Assembly (NCBI RefSeq): GCF_025460835.1
Contig: NZ_JAMXAY010000026.1
Span: 1-63,181, forward strand
From: Parapedobacter soli
Lineage (GTDB): Bacteria; Bacteroidota; Bacteroidia; Sphingobacteriales; Sphingobacteriaceae
Length of the DNA: 63,181 bases
Direction of reading: 5' to 3'
Each line of letters begins with the position of its first letter. The first letter of the stretch is position 1. Below the pieces are notes generated by a model. It was not told the origin of the DNA and ran no database searches. It saw only the letters and a program-made list of their open reading frames with translations. The position numbers and the translations under genes were made by a program. Shown in pieces: positions 52,427 through 61,296 of the stretch.

Positions 52427-53992
52427 ATGAAATGTACCAACTATCTACACCATATCATCCACACCAAGGCTGCCCTGCGGGCACTGCTGCTGGGTGCCTT
52501 CCTTTGTCCGGTGGTGTCTTGCACCGACCTTGATGAACAGCTCTACAGCCAACTGAACAACGAAAATTTCCTTAAGAACGAAGAGGAAGTCCTATCTGCG
52601 CTGGGCGCTGCTTACAGTGGCCTGCGCACCTTCCAGAAGTTTGACAACATGTGGACGGTCTACTGCACGGGCGACGAAGCCGTGGTACCCGGCCGTACCG
52701 GGGGCGATTGGGCCGGCGATGGGCAGGACCAGCAGATGACGGACCATAAGTGGACGGTCAACAACCGCTTCTTCCGGGGATCCTGGGAGCAGTTTTTTGC
52801 GCAGGTGAACGCCTGCAACCGGCTCATCTACCAGCTGGAACAACTCGATGCCACGGCCTATGCGAGCTACATCTCCGAGGTCAAGGTTGTCCGGGCGCTC
52901 TGGTACCTCTGGCTCATCGATTTCTGGGGCAATGTGCCCATCGTAGACCGCTTTGACGTGGCTCAGGACTATCTTCCTGCTACAAGTACCCGTAGCGAGG
53001 TTTTCGATTTCATCGAAAGTGAAATCGTGGGCAACCTCGCCAACCTGAGCAAGGAAAAGAGCAGCACCACCTATGCCCGGGCCGACTATTGGACGGCGCA
53101 AGCCATCCTGGCCAAGCTCTACCTCAATGCCGAGGTCTACACCGGCACTGCGCAGTGGCAGAAAGCATTGGCCGCGTGCAATGAAATCATCGGGTCGGGG
53201 CAGTTCAACATGTCCAACACCTATGGCGAGAATTTCATTTCGAAGAATGAGAATTCGCCGGAGGCCATCTTCGCAATCCCGTTTGATGCCATCTATACCC
53301 AATGGGAATGGATCCTCCCGATCGTATCCCTCCATTATTCCAGCCAGCAGACGTTCAATATAACCAATGGGCCGTGGAACGGGCTATCCGTGCAGACCGA
53401 TTTCTTCTTTTTGTACGAAGACGCCGATGTGCGCAAGGAGCACAACTTCCTGTGGGGGCCGCAGTACACGGCTACCGGTGCTCCCTTGCTCGACCCCGGC
53501 TACGAGCGTGACCCGGCCGTAGATCCCGATGGCGCGCAGATCCATTTCACTCCCACATTCAACTCGCTGTACAACACCGCACGCCAATCCGGCGTACGCA
53601 TCAAGAAATGGGAAATCGAAATGGGGGGCAATGGATTCCCCAGCAGCGATTTCGCCGTGTTCCGCTATTCAGACATCCTGCTCATGAAAGCCGAGATCCT
53701 GTGGCGCCTCAATGCGGCGGATGCGGAGGCCCTTGCGCTGGTGAACCAAATCCGGGAGCGTGCGGGCGTCGAACCCTTTGCATCGCTCAACGCGGAGCGC
53801 GTGCTCAACGAGCGCGGCCGCGAGCTTTTCCTTGAGGGGTGGCGCCGGTCGGACCTCATCCGTTTCGGGCGGTACAATGATGCCACCGTTTTGAGGCCTT
53901 ACGTCAGCGAGCCCTACAAACAGCTTTATCCCATACCGCAAGATCAGATTGCGGCCAACCCCAATCTCAAACAGAACCCAGGTTATAACTAA
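52427..53992 (+). CDS. SusD/RagB-like glycan-binding lipoprotein (alpha-galactoside locus)
   Basis: This 521-residue lipoprotein has a lipobox PVVSC with acceptor Cys about residue 28. The SusD fold is indicated by VVRALWYLWLIDFWGNVPIV near 149 and RGRELFLEGWRRSDLIRFG near 463. The start is the ATG at 52427, 10 bp after the SusC stop; an in-frame start at 52394 would overlap SusC and spoil the signal peptide. It is cotranscribed with the GH27/36-like gene. Confidence 0.93.
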   Translation: MKCTNYLHHIIHTKAALRALLLGAFLCPVVSCTDLDEQLYSQLNNENFLKNEEEVLSALGAAYSGLRTFQKFDNMWTVYCTGDEAVVPGRTGGDWAGDGQDQQMTDHKWTVNNRFFRGSWEQFFAQVNACNRLIYQLEQLDATAYASYISEVKVVRALWYLWLIDFWGNVPIVDRFDVAQDYLPATSTRSEVFDFIESEIVGNLANLSKEKSSTTYARADYWTAQAILAKLYLNAEVYTGTAQWQKALAACNEIIGSGQFNMSNTYGENFISKNENSPEAIFAIPFDAIYTQWEWILPIVSLHYSSQQTFNITNGPWNGLSVQTDFFFLYEDADVRKEHNFLWGPQYTATGAPLLDPGYERDPAVDPDGAQIHFTPTFNSLYNTARQSGVRIKKWEIEMGGNGFPSSDFAVFRYSDILLMKAEILWRLNAADAEALALVNQIRERAGVEPFASLNAERVLNERGRELFLEGWRRSDLIRFGRYNDATVLRPYVSEPYKQLYPIPQDQIAANPNLKQNPGYN

Positions 53993-54018
53993 TTTTCATA
54001 AGTTACACATTCCCTACT

Positions 54019-55743
54019 ATGCGTCATTTCCATTATTTCTTCCGCTTTTCCTTTTTAGCCGTACTTTTCATGGTCCATCAGGGGGCCATCGCCCACGACA
54101 GCCCGCACACCCGCAAGGGTGCGGGGCCCAAATACTGGATTGCCTATGAGCAGTGCTGGATCACCAACAGCCCAATCACCGAAGACCGCTGGCAGAAAAA
54201 CATCGACTGGATGGCCCAGACGTTCAAGGCATATGGGTTTGATATGATCTGCAACGACGGATGGATAGAAGCCGCACAGACGATCGATGCCAATGGTTAC
54301 ATCACCAAATACAACGACGATTGGGAACATACCTTTTCGCACTGGTCGCGGTACGTGCAGCAAAAGGGCATGAAACTGGGCGTTTACTACAACCCCATGT
54401 GGATGACCAAGGCGGCCTATGATCAAAATGTGACTGTCCAGGGCACCTCCTACAAAGCACAGGACATTGCCGGCAGCATTTCATTCAACGAACCCCTGTA
54501 TTGGGTAGATACGGACAAGCCCGGGGCCAAGGAGTGGATACAGGGGTACGTGCAGCATTTCATCGACATCGGTGCCACATACCTCCGCATCGATTTCCTG
54601 GAAAACTACGAGCGCAACTACGGTACCACCAAATACCGGCAGGCCCTCGCCTGGATCAAGGAGGCCGCAGGTGACCAGCTGTTTCTCAGCTTGGTCATGC
54701 CCAACTGTTACCACCACGGGGAGACCGAGCTGGCATACGGTGATATGATCCGCATCGATGACGATTGCTTCGATGGTGGTTGGGATTTCGTGAGCGGCCG
54801 GCGGCGTGGAGAACAGCGGCCCATCTGGCCGCAATACGGCAATGCGTTCGACGGGTTCATCGGTTTTTCGGATATCGGTGGCCGCGGGCAGCTGATCCTG
54901 GATGGCGATTTCATGCGCATGAACACGATGGCGACCGATGAGGAGCGTAAATTTATGATTTCGCTTATGGTAATAGGCGGTTCCGCACTGGCCATTGCCG
55001 ACCAATACGATACCATCGACGGGCACGAGTGGGTGTACCAAAACGAAGAACTGCTGGTGCTCAACGAGCAGGGGTTGGTCTGCAAACCGCTGAGCAACGA
55101 CCCGAAAGACGTCGCTGCAAGCTCCACGTGGATAGGGCAGCTGCCCAACGGGGATTGGATCGTGGGCTTGTTCAACCGCGAGGACACCCCTCAGTTGCGC
55201 AAGGTGGATTTCGCCCGTGATCTGGGGCTGGCAGCCGGGGAAGTGACCCGCATCCGCGACCTTTGGGCGCATACCGATCTGGATAGCGCCGCAGGTGGAT
55301 TTGCGAATACACTGGCGCCGCATTCCTGCCAGATCCTCCGCATTACGGCTGTCGGGCAGCGCTACGAGGCCGAGGTAGCCTCCCATATTGGCGGTGCACG
55401 CAAAGGTAGCACCCATTTCGGCCATAGCGGTATAGCGTATGTGGATATACTTGCTGCTGACGACGCCCAAACACTGTTTGCCATCGAGGTGGCCGACGGT
55501 GGTACCCATACCCTTGGCCTGCGTTATGGTACCAGCACCGCTGAGGCGGCTGCCTGCATGGTTACCGTCAACGACGGAAAATCCCATCGATTGGCGCTGC
55601 CAGCATCGCTGCTGCCCGGCACGTGGCAGCACGCAACCCACGAGATTATGCTTCGACCCGGGGTCAATTACCTCAGCGTAGCGAGCACCGGAGACCGTGG
55701 GCATACCTTCCTATTGGATTTCATAGAGGTAGATGCGAAGTAA
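54019..55743 (+). CDS. GH27/GH36-like alpha-galactosidase with C-terminal CBM35-like domain
   Basis: This 574-residue secreted enzyme has a signal peptide (about residues 1-26), a clan GH-D-like barrel (about 35-360), a beta domain (about 370-445) and a C-terminal sandwich (about 448-574) beginning RYEAEVASHIGGAR, typical of CBM35/CBM6. The likely nucleophile is the Asp in LRIDFLENY near 193 and the likely acid/base is in RIDDDCFDGGWDF near 245. The usual GH27 phrase KYDNC is not exact, so the precise substrate (galactoside or other alpha-glycoside) is uncertain. It is the only enzyme of this locus. Confidence 0.75.
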   Translation: MRHFHYFFRFSFLAVLFMVHQGAIAHDSPHTRKGAGPKYWIAYEQCWITNSPITEDRWQKNIDWMAQTFKAYGFDMICNDGWIEAAQTIDANGYITKYNDDWEHTFSHWSRYVQQKGMKLGVYYNPMWMTKAAYDQNVTVQGTSYKAQDIAGSISFNEPLYWVDTDKPGAKEWIQGYVQHFIDIGATYLRIDFLENYERNYGTTKYRQALAWIKEAAGDQLFLSLVMPNCYHHGETELAYGDMIRIDDDCFDGGWDFVSGRRRGEQRPIWPQYGNAFDGFIGFSDIGGRGQLILDGDFMRMNTMATDEERKFMISLMVIGGSALAIADQYDTIDGHEWVYQNEELLVLNEQGLVCKPLSNDPKDVAASSTWIGQLPNGDWIVGLFNREDTPQLRKVDFARDLGLAAGEVTRIRDLWAHTDLDSAAGGFANTLAPHSCQILRITAVGQRYEAEVASHIGGARKGSTHFGHSGIAYVDILAADDAQTLFAIEVADGGTHTLGLRYGTSTAEAAACMVTVNDGKSHRLALPASLLPGTWQHATHEIMLRPGVNYLSVASTGDRGHTFLLDFIEVDAK

Positions 55744-55991
55744 GATGCCGCCTTTTGGCCTTTTTACCGGGATATGGTGGTATATCGCCGGGGTAGGGCA
55801 CGGATGACGCGCGGGTGACGGATAAGGGAAGGTGCACTAGGCCATAACCCGGAGCGGAAAAACGGGGACGACAAAAGCGCCATTTTGCGAAATTTGCGCC
55901 ACCCGGCGACAGATGCGTCATCCGGCGACATCCGCGACAGGGGCCATTGCCGGGCTTCCGACCTTTGTACTGTTGTTTAAATGAAGTTATC
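55744..55991. other. Intergenic region at the edge of the accessory island
   Basis: No gene is seen. A 10-bp inverted repeat pairs CGGATGACGC (55801-55810) with GCGTCATCCG (55915-55924), and CCGGCGACA occurs twice close together (about 55904 and 55922). CCGACCTTTGT near 55957-55967 matches a segment before the gene at 61973. Confidence 0.45.
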
Positions 55992-56201
55992 ATGGCACAA
56001 CAGGAAAGTATCATTAAATTGAAAGGGAAGATCGGGGATCTGACCTTTTACGAAACCAAAAACGGGTACCAAGCACGGCAGGCGAAGGGGGTAAACCCCA
56101 GGCGCATCGCCACGGAACCCAACTACCAGCGTACCCGCGAGAACAACGCGGAGTTTGCCACCGGTGCGCTTTATGAAAAATTCGCAGCAGACTCCGAATA
56201 A
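55992..56201 (+). pseudogene. N-terminal fragment of a GKIGDLTFY-type family protein
   Basis: The 69-residue frame contains LKGKIGDLTFYETKNGYQAR and RTRENNAEF, which match from memory the start of a Bacteroidota hypothetical family normally about 200 or more residues long. The frame stops after NAEFATGALYEKFAADSE, and the remainder of the family is missing. A separate unrelated gene tail (56219-56323) follows at once. It looks like a truncated gene joined to another remnant by recombination. Confidence 0.65.
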
Positions 56202-56218
56202 AAAGTACTAACAACCCA

Positions 56219-56323
56219 ATCGAGCAACTTTATGGGCCGACACGCAAATTTCACCACCAACTGGGCCGGATACGGAACATGCTGGAGGACGAGCTCAAGT
56301 TCAGACCCACCGATAGCGGATAA
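56219..56323 (+). pseudogene. Gene-tail remnant, copy A
   Basis: Translation gives a 34-residue tail ending LEDELKFRPTDSG and a TAA stop. It matches the C-terminus of the 347-residue unknown gene (61973-63016 plus its continuation) and tail copy B, but is the most diverged of the three. There is no start codon or upstream body. It lies beside the AAA ATPase gene, whose other side carries copy B. Confidence 0.7.
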
Positions 56324-56362
56324 GAAAATCAGTAATAGTCTCCAAACCGGTCACGAGAAGCC

Positions 56363-57538
56363 TTAACCGTTTGACTCCATGCCGATATGTCGCCAACTTT
56401 GCACGGTATAATTCGTTCGTTGCTGATCTTCGTTGCCCCCATATATCAGCGTCTTTATTACGTTTGTTGGAGCAGCCACGTGGGCAAAGCGGTCTAGCCC
56501 CTTGAAGAGGTCGCGATTAATGGTCTGCGTAGCTTTCACTTCATAGGCTCGAAAGCTATCGGCCGTTTTCTGCAGGATATCGATCTCATTGGCGTTGCTA
56601 TCTTGCCAGAAGTAGTATTGCCGATGCAAATAGAGATGTTGATTTGCCTTGTGGAACTCAGCCACCACCATATTTTCGAACACATTGCCCTTTAGCCTAT
56701 TCAATTTAAGCTGGCTACCATCTGAGATGCCCAATAGGTGGCAAAGCAACCCGGTATCATAAAAATAGAGTTTCGGTGTTTTTACCAGCCGTTTTCCAAA
56801 GTTTTCGTGATACGGATATAGCAGGAATGTGATGTAACTGCTCTCCAGTATAGCCATCCAGGCTTTTGCCGTAGCATATGCGATGTCGCATTCGTTGGCC
56901 AATGCATTCACATTGAGCAACTGCCCGGCCCGGTTGGCACACAAACCGAGGAACGTGCGGAACGCCCGTACGTCTTTGATATTAATCAATTCGGTCACAT
57001 CCTTTTCGACGTATGTTTGTACGTAGTTGGTGTAGAAAATTGTTGAATCGATATCGCGATGGAAGAGGGCTGGGTAAAACCCCCGTACCGCTGCATCGGT
57101 ATATTCCTGTGGCAGCATCCCGGAAGCACTTAACTCCTGTAAATCCAATGGCAACAGTTTGAATAGCGCAACGCGGCCAGCCAGTGTCTGTGTAATGCTT
57201 TTCAGCAGGTGGAAATTTTGTGAGCCGGAGAGGATAAACTGCCCCATCTGTCCGCTTTCGTCTACGGCAGTTTGTATGTAAGAAAACAATTGAGGTGCGC
57301 GCTGCACCTCATCTAAAATAACGTTGTCCGCATATTCGGCGATAAAAGCTACAGGATCATCCTCGGCAAACGCTCTGATATCCGGATTTTCCAGGGAGAC
57401 ATACCTATAATCGGGAAATAGTGATTTCAGCAGGGTTGTTTTTCCGGATTGCCTTGGGCCGGTAACTGCAAGTACTGGGAATTTGCTACGTTGCGCGCCG
57501 ATATGCTCTGCTATCCGCCTGTTTATAAACGACTTCAT
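56363..57538 (-). CDS. AAA ATPase with DUF4143 domain
   Basis: This 391-residue protein has an AAA_14-type ATPase (Walker A GPRQSGKTT near residue 27, Walker B NVILDEVQR near 93, sensor SGSQNF near 122) and a C-terminal DUF4143 nuclease-like domain (about 190-380) containing EIDILQK and AYEVKATQ near 340, the PD-(D/E)xK-like pattern of this family. Function is unknown; such genes are mobile accessory genes scattered in Bacteroidota. It is intact and flanked by gene-tail copies A and B in the opposite orientation. Confidence 0.88.
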   Translation of the reverse strand: MKSFINRRIAEHIGAQRSKFPVLAVTGPRQSGKTTLLKSLFPDYRYVSLENPDIRAFAEDDPVAFIAEYADNVILDEVQRAPQLFSYIQTAVDESGQMGQFILSGSQNFHLLKSITQTLAGRVALFKLLPLDLQELSASGMLPQEYTDAAVRGFYPALFHRDIDSTIFYTNYVQTYVEKDVTELINIKDVRAFRTFLGLCANRAGQLLNVNALANECDIAYATAKAWMAILESSYITFLLYPYHENFGKRLVKTPKLYFYDTGLLCHLLGISDGSQLKLNRLKGNVFENMVVAEFHKANQHLYLHRQYYFWQDSNANEIDILQKTADSFRAYEVKATQTINRDLFKGLDRFAHVAAPTNVIKTLIYGGNEDQQRTNYTVQSWRHIGMESNG

Positions 57539-57639
57539 TCTACGAAAGTAGCTATAATTTTATAAATTACATAGCTTATTTATAGAAATTACATAGGTTG
57601 CACTTATGAAATAACATAACGTATACTCCTTAAACGGCC

Positions 57640-57765
57640 CACGGCCTCACCAAGTTTGACAAGAAGGCGCTGTACGCGCCAGCACGCCGATTCTACCGCC
57701 TACTGGGGCGGATGCGGAAAATGCTGGAGGAAGAATTCAAGTTCAAACCCACCGATATCGGGTAA
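57640..57765 (+). pseudogene. Gene-tail remnant, copy B
   Basis: This 41-residue tail begins HGLTKFDKKALYAPARR and ends KFKPTDIG with a TAA stop. Nucleotide identity with 62970-63093 is very high (a handful of differences over about 120 bp), so the duplication is recent. At the site of the nonsense codon in the 61973 gene, this copy has CGA (Arg). It has no start or upstream body. Confidence 0.75.
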
Positions 57766-57945
57766 ATTAGTTATCGCGCCTACGGAAAGAAGGCGTCCGA
57801 AGCAGATCGGAGATGCCGATCACACCTTAAAAATCGATGCATTTTAATGCTAGCTTCACTTTTCATCTCAAATTGTAATTAATCTGACCATACCACCTTA
57901 AAATAGACACATAATTAAGGTGTCCAAGCTTTAGTCGGTTATTCG

Positions 57946-58204
57946 CTAACTTCTTGACTCCTTAAGGAGCTGTATGATATCGTCTTTGAGTTCTGGAAGC
58001 TTTTCAACGATAATGTTCCATACTATTTCATAGTCTACCCCGAAATAGTCATGGATTAAACGGTGTCTGGTATTCGTTATTTTCCGCCAACTGTAGTCTG
58101 GGCGATTTCTTCAAGTCCGCTTTCAGTGGTGGGGTGATGTCCGTTGTATAGAGAAGGCGAATAATCCGGGCCGCGTCTGCCGACTTGGGTTGCGTTTTTT
58201 CCAT
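57946..58204 (-). pseudogene. hepT-like (DUF86) gene remnant, frameshifted
   Basis: The minus-strand reading SWRKITNTRHRLIHDYFGVD, ending in the stop at 57946-57948, is the C-terminal half of a HepT/DUF86 toxin; RxxxxHDYF is the catalytic motif. Upstream the frame is lost: a different frame reads ITPPLKADLKKS, which is what should precede it, so a single-base shift near 58100 is likely. About the first 25 residues were not recognised and no MntA partner is visible. It is probably inactive. Confidence 0.65.
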
Positions 58205-58320
58205 TGCGAGCGAAGCCATGACCATTCCATTGGCCGATAACCCCAAGAAAAAGATCGTACTGTTTGTGACGCAGGGAGTTGATCGGTTAAACACTCAAAA
58301 CAGAAAGGAGTAATCTTGGC
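58205..58320. other. Region before the Crp/Fnr-like gene
   Basis: A plus-strand frame of 31 codons (58218-58313) reads MTIPLADNPKKKIVLFVTQG and more, with no recognised family. Its end contains AAAGGAG at 58304-58310, which serves the next ATG at 58321. It is likely a remnant of another gene. Confidence 0.35.
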
Positions 58321-58899
58321 ATGGTGACGGATGTACTACTCGATTACTGGGCGTAATACTGCTCCCTGAACGATTCCCATCACGAATGGCTGCACACCTT
58401 TTCCCATTCAGTTACCGCCAAGCGCGGCACGCGGGTGTTCGAGCCGGGCGACCATGGCGACTACGTATACTTCATCGGTGAAGGGCTATTGGCCACCGTA
58501 TGGTGGGACGAGCAAGGCACCCGCCGCATCGACCGATTGCTGCCACCCCTGCACAGTGTACTGACCAAGGGCAACCTGTATGCCCACCACCAGATCTACT
58601 GTGAAGTGGCCGCGCTACGGCCTAGCAGGCTCATCCGCATCCCTGCCGATGCGTTCAAAGCGTATAAAGAAACTTGTGTAGAGGCAGACACCTTGGTGGA
58701 CGTGATGGAGCAGAAGAAGCTGAAACAATACCGCGCCAAGAACCGGCTGATGCTGATCAAGGACGAACAGAAGCGCTACCAGGAATTCGTGGCGGATAGC
58801 TACATGAAACCCTTCTGGCTCATCACCTCCCAGCAGGAGCAGGCAGATTACCTGAATATATCGCGGCGGACGATTACACGGGCTATGCGTGGGCTTTAA
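58321..58899 (+). pseudogene. Crp/Fnr-family regulator with in-frame stop at codon 12
   Basis: From the ATG at 58321, with ribosome-binding site AAAGGAG at 58304-58310, the frame reads MVTDVLLDYWA, then TAA (58354-58356). In the same frame it continues as a cyclic-nucleotide-binding domain (VFEPGDHGDYVYFIGEGLLA) and a C-terminal helix-turn-helix (EQADYLNISRRTITRAM). Total length with the stop read through is 192 residues, normal for this family. A C to T change of a CAA codon would explain the stop. Restart at the GTG at 58435 would give a 154-residue protein lacking the first strands. Confidence 0.75.
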
Positions 58900-59300
58900 G
58901 TGTCTATGATGAGAATGCCGTATTGTTTCTTGCTTCGCAGGAAGCCTCATACATACATGGAACGGAATTAACGGTGGACATAGGAATTTCAGTTAGCGTG
59001 ATTTTTTAGATAAAATACGGATAAGATACGGATAATGAGATTGAGTACATTGAAGAAAGAATTACAGTACTTACGAGGTAAGCAAGTCTTAACAATGATT
59101 AGAGCTCCGTATGCCACCCCCTATCCTATCACAGTGGCTTGTTTCACGGCGGTAGTCTTCTGTCGTAAACTGGGGAGGCAGGTAACCGTTGTTCGCTACC
59201 AGCGGAAATGTACCCATAAACCCGCAACGGTTCACCGGAGCAACCGCAAACTTGAGCCTCCAGGCGCAGGTGTACCTCTATCATCTGCCCGACCCCACCA
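58900..59300. other. Degenerate region
   Basis: No intact gene was recognised. A plus-strand frame near 59190-59295 contains ATANLSLQAQVYLYHLPD, matching a segment at 61861-61918 (58-nt direct repeat). Longer open frames here run into the YCII gene in antisense and are not credible. Confidence 0.5.
59237..59294 (+). repeat. 58-nt direct repeat, copy 1
   Basis: This copy is identical at 48 of 58 positions to 61861-61918. In frame it reads ATANLSLQAQVYLYHLPD. It is probably a remnant of a coding family shared at both ends of the segment that holds YCII, AraC, PIN and map. Confidence 0.65.
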
Positions 59301-59630
59301 TTACGGCCGTTCGCGCACTTCCACGGTACCGCCGTGGTCCAGAACAGGGCACCGTTTGGCCAGCTCCGTTGCCTGCTCCACGCTTTCTGCTTGCAGCACC
59401 ACGATGCTCACCACCTTCTGCCCGCCCCAGCTTATCATCCCCTTCTGAACCTGCCTGTCGCTGCCCGAGATTACGTGTCCCGGTTGCGGGAACGGAAAAC
59501 TCTCCACATACGCCCCCTGGCCTTTCCAGTATTCGATGGTCTTGTCCCACTCGGGCCCAACCTTCTTTGCCAGCTCGATATCGTAGGCCGATGGTACACG
59601 CACCACCAATACAATTTTTTTCATCATCAT
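59301..59630 (-). CDS. YCII-related domain protein
   Basis: This 109-residue protein matches the YCII-related fold: MKKIVLVVRVPSAYDIEL at the start, WGGQKVVSIVVLQAESVEQA near residue 68 and a terminal HGGTVEVRERP. Family function is unclear; small members are found beside regulators or sigma factors. Three successive ATGs (59630, 59627, 59624) are possible starts. It follows the AraC gene by about 60 bp on the same strand, so the two are probably cotranscribed. Confidence 0.78.
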   Translation of the reverse strand: MMMKKIVLVVRVPSAYDIELAKKVGPEWDKTIEYWKGQGAYVESFPFPQPGHVISGSDRQVQKGMISWGGQKVVSIVVLQAESVEQATELAKRCPVLDHGGTVEVRERP

Positions 59631-59689
59631 ACTGTTTTTTTTACAAAGGTCGACCGTGAGCCATCGCCATCCTTGTAAAAAATCATTGA

Positions 59690-60475
59690 TTACCAGAAAT
59701 GCGGTTGGCTGAAGAATTGGCCCGGAGGTAGCCCGGTGAAGCGTTTGAAGGCCCGGTTGAAATGTGCCTGGTCGAAGTAATCGCCCTGCAAGGCGAGGTG
59801 CTGCATGGACCCGTGAGGTTGGTATGCATCGATAAGTGCCTTCAGGCGCACGGTATCGGCAAAAGGCTTGGGCGATATGCCTACGGCCCGGCGGAACCGC
59901 TTTTCGAACGCGTCCTGGCTCAGGCACATGGCGTCTGCCAGCGCCGCCATGGATAGCCGGCCTTTTGCCTGGCCAATCGCCGCTACGGCGCTTACCGCTA
60001 CGGGGTCGGGTTCGTGCGGTCGTAGTTTAGCCAGCAGGAAACGCTCCAGGGTGGCCAGCCGCATGCGATGATTGCGCGCGTCGAAGAGCTGCTCCCGTAC
60101 CCGTTCAATTTCGGAGGATGCGAAGAAGCTGTCGAGGCCCAAGGTAAGGCCTTTCATCTCGTAGAGCGGCTCGCGGAAAAAGGCAGGAGCCATCCCTTCC
60201 TTCAGCAACGCTACAATGGTACCCGATTGGGGCTTATAGTTGATGAAGCGGGCGGATTGGCGCAGGCCGGCAAGCGATGCCTCGGGAATGATGGCATGTT
60301 GATGGCCATGCCCGCTGGCCACCTGCCCGCCAAAGCGGAAGGCCAGTGCCAATGCCGTATCGGGCAGCACCCGGTTTTCGAGCGGCAGCCCCTGGCTCTC
60401 AATGATGTGAAACACCTTGATATACGGCTGCAACGCTGCGCAGGGGATATGGGTTTCCATGTTGATAAATGCCAT
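59690..60475 (-). CDS. AraC-family transcriptional regulator
   Basis: This 261-residue regulator has an N-terminal domain (about residues 1-150) of the type seen with DUF6597-like sensors, and a C-terminal AraC helix-turn-helix pair: LADAMCLSQDAFEKRFRRAV near 186 and DYFDQAHFNRAFKRFTGLPP near 230. It is likely cotranscribed with the YCII gene. The start is the ATG at 60475; a second ATG occurs five codons inside. Confidence 0.85.
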   Translation of the reverse strand: MAFINMETHIPCAALQPYIKVFHIIESQGLPLENRVLPDTALALAFRFGGQVASGHGHQHAIIPEASLAGLRQSARFINYKPQSGTIVALLKEGMAPAFFREPLYEMKGLTLGLDSFFASSEIERVREQLFDARNHRMRLATLERFLLAKLRPHEPDPVAVSAVAAIGQAKGRLSMAALADAMCLSQDAFEKRFRRAVGISPKPFADTVRLKALIDAYQPHGSMQHLALQGDYFDQAHFNRAFKRFTGLPPGQFFSQPHFW

Positions 60476-60489
60476 GGATTAGACACAAG

Positions 60490-60918
60490 CTAAATTAAAG
60501 TAGATTTAAACCGTAATGCAAATTCATCGTATTTCAACACGGCGATTTGGGGAAATTCGTTCGTTTTGATGCTATGAATATGCTTATCATTGCTAATTAA
60601 ATAATCAGCTTGTGACGAAATATAGCAATCGACAAATTTATTGTCGTCTCCGTCGCTTTCAACTAGATTCCAAAGATAATAGGGTTCACTTAAAATGACA
60701 TTTGGCAATAATAACAGAAAGTCGAGCGACGCGTCCGTTTTGCCTAATCCGTATCTAAGTGATAATTGTTCCTGATATTCAAGCAGTACTTCGTTTGATA
60801 TGGCAAGTTCAAACTTATCCGCAAACAACGCGTCAAAAATCCAGCTGTATTTAGTATTAGGTGCGAAGGATACAATGAGGACATTGGTATCGATAACTAA
60901 CCGAAGTTTGTTACTCAT
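60490..60918 (-). CDS. PIN-domain toxin
   Basis: This 142-residue PIN-domain nuclease has the first acidic residue in LVIDTNVLI near residue 8, a Glu in SNEVLLEYQ near 44, and the Asp cluster in [16 protein letters not shown] near 86-101. PIN toxins cleave RNA. The start overlaps the stop region of the small upstream gene by 8 bp, the usual toxin-antitoxin layout. Base composition is more AT-rich than the core genes, suggesting acquisition. Confidence 0.88.
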   Translation of the reverse strand: MSNKLRLVIDTNVLIVSFAPNTKYSWIFDALFADKFELAISNEVLLEYQEQLSLRYGLGKTDASLDFLLLLPNVILSEPYYLWNLVESDGDDNKFVDCYISSQADYLISNDKHIHSIKTNEFPQIAVLKYDEFALRFKSTLI

Positions 60919-61108
60919 CGATCCATTTGTCTAAATCCGCTTCCGAAAGATTTTTATCCTGCATAGCTTGGCCAATATTAGCACGAAGTTTATCTGCGAA
61001 ATATTGCGCCATAAGCCTTTTTATTGCCATCAAGTCTTCTTCTTTCGGCTGAAAAGAATAGACTTTCAATAATTCCAATTGCAACGGACTTAACTTCTGA
61101 GCTTGCAT
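60911..61108 (-). CDS. Putative antitoxin of the PIN pair
   Basis: This 65-residue helical protein ends [12 protein letters not shown] and immediately precedes and overlaps the PIN toxin gene. No classic DNA-binding fold is obvious; it resembles short antitoxins linked to PIN toxins in Bacteroidota. Upstream are a strong ribosome-binding site (AAAGGAGGA read on minus, 61116-61124) and a -7 box (TACTTTTG on minus, 61130-61137). Confidence 0.78.
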   Translation of the reverse strand: MQAQKLSPLQLELLKVYSFQPKEEDLMAIKRLMAQYFADKLRANIGQAMQDKNLSEADLDKWIDE

Positions 61109-61129
61109 ACTATTGTCCTCCTTTAACTA

Positions 61130-61137
61130 CAAAAGTA
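61130..61137 (-). promoter_or_regulatory. Promoter -7 box of the antitoxin-toxin operon (TACTTTTG)
   Basis: Read on the minus strand, TACTTTTG matches TAnnTTTG and lies about 22 bp before the antitoxin ATG at 61108, with an AAAGGAGGA ribosome-binding site between them. Confidence 0.55.
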
Positions 61138-61169
61138 GGCAGAAAAAGCCTTATCGCCAAACAGGCGAC

Positions 61170-61296
61170 TTAACCTTCACCTTTGCTATACCACGCCAAC
61201 GCGTTTTTATAAAAGATGTTTTCGAATTTATCGGCCGAAAAGTGATCCTTGACCAACTGCACATCCCGATCCGAAAAAGGAACTTTGGTCCTATTG
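61170..61296 (-). pseudogene. C-terminal fragment of an amidohydrolase-like gene
   Basis: On the minus strand a frame ending with TAA at 61170-61172 reads VPFSDRDVQLVKDHFSADKF and FENIFYKNALAWY. This pattern resembles the C-terminal helix of amidohydrolase-family enzymes. No start or body is present, and the map remnant adjoins it. Family assignment is weak. Confidence 0.4.

Noticed and set aside
54481-55704. A 407-codon open frame on the minus strand
   Set aside because: Antisense to the GH27/36-like gene with no recognisable domain.
57880-57935. Possible insertion-sequence end (inverted ACCTTAA/TTAAGGT)
   Set aside because: The 7-bp repeat is AT-rich and short, with no transposase remnant beside it.
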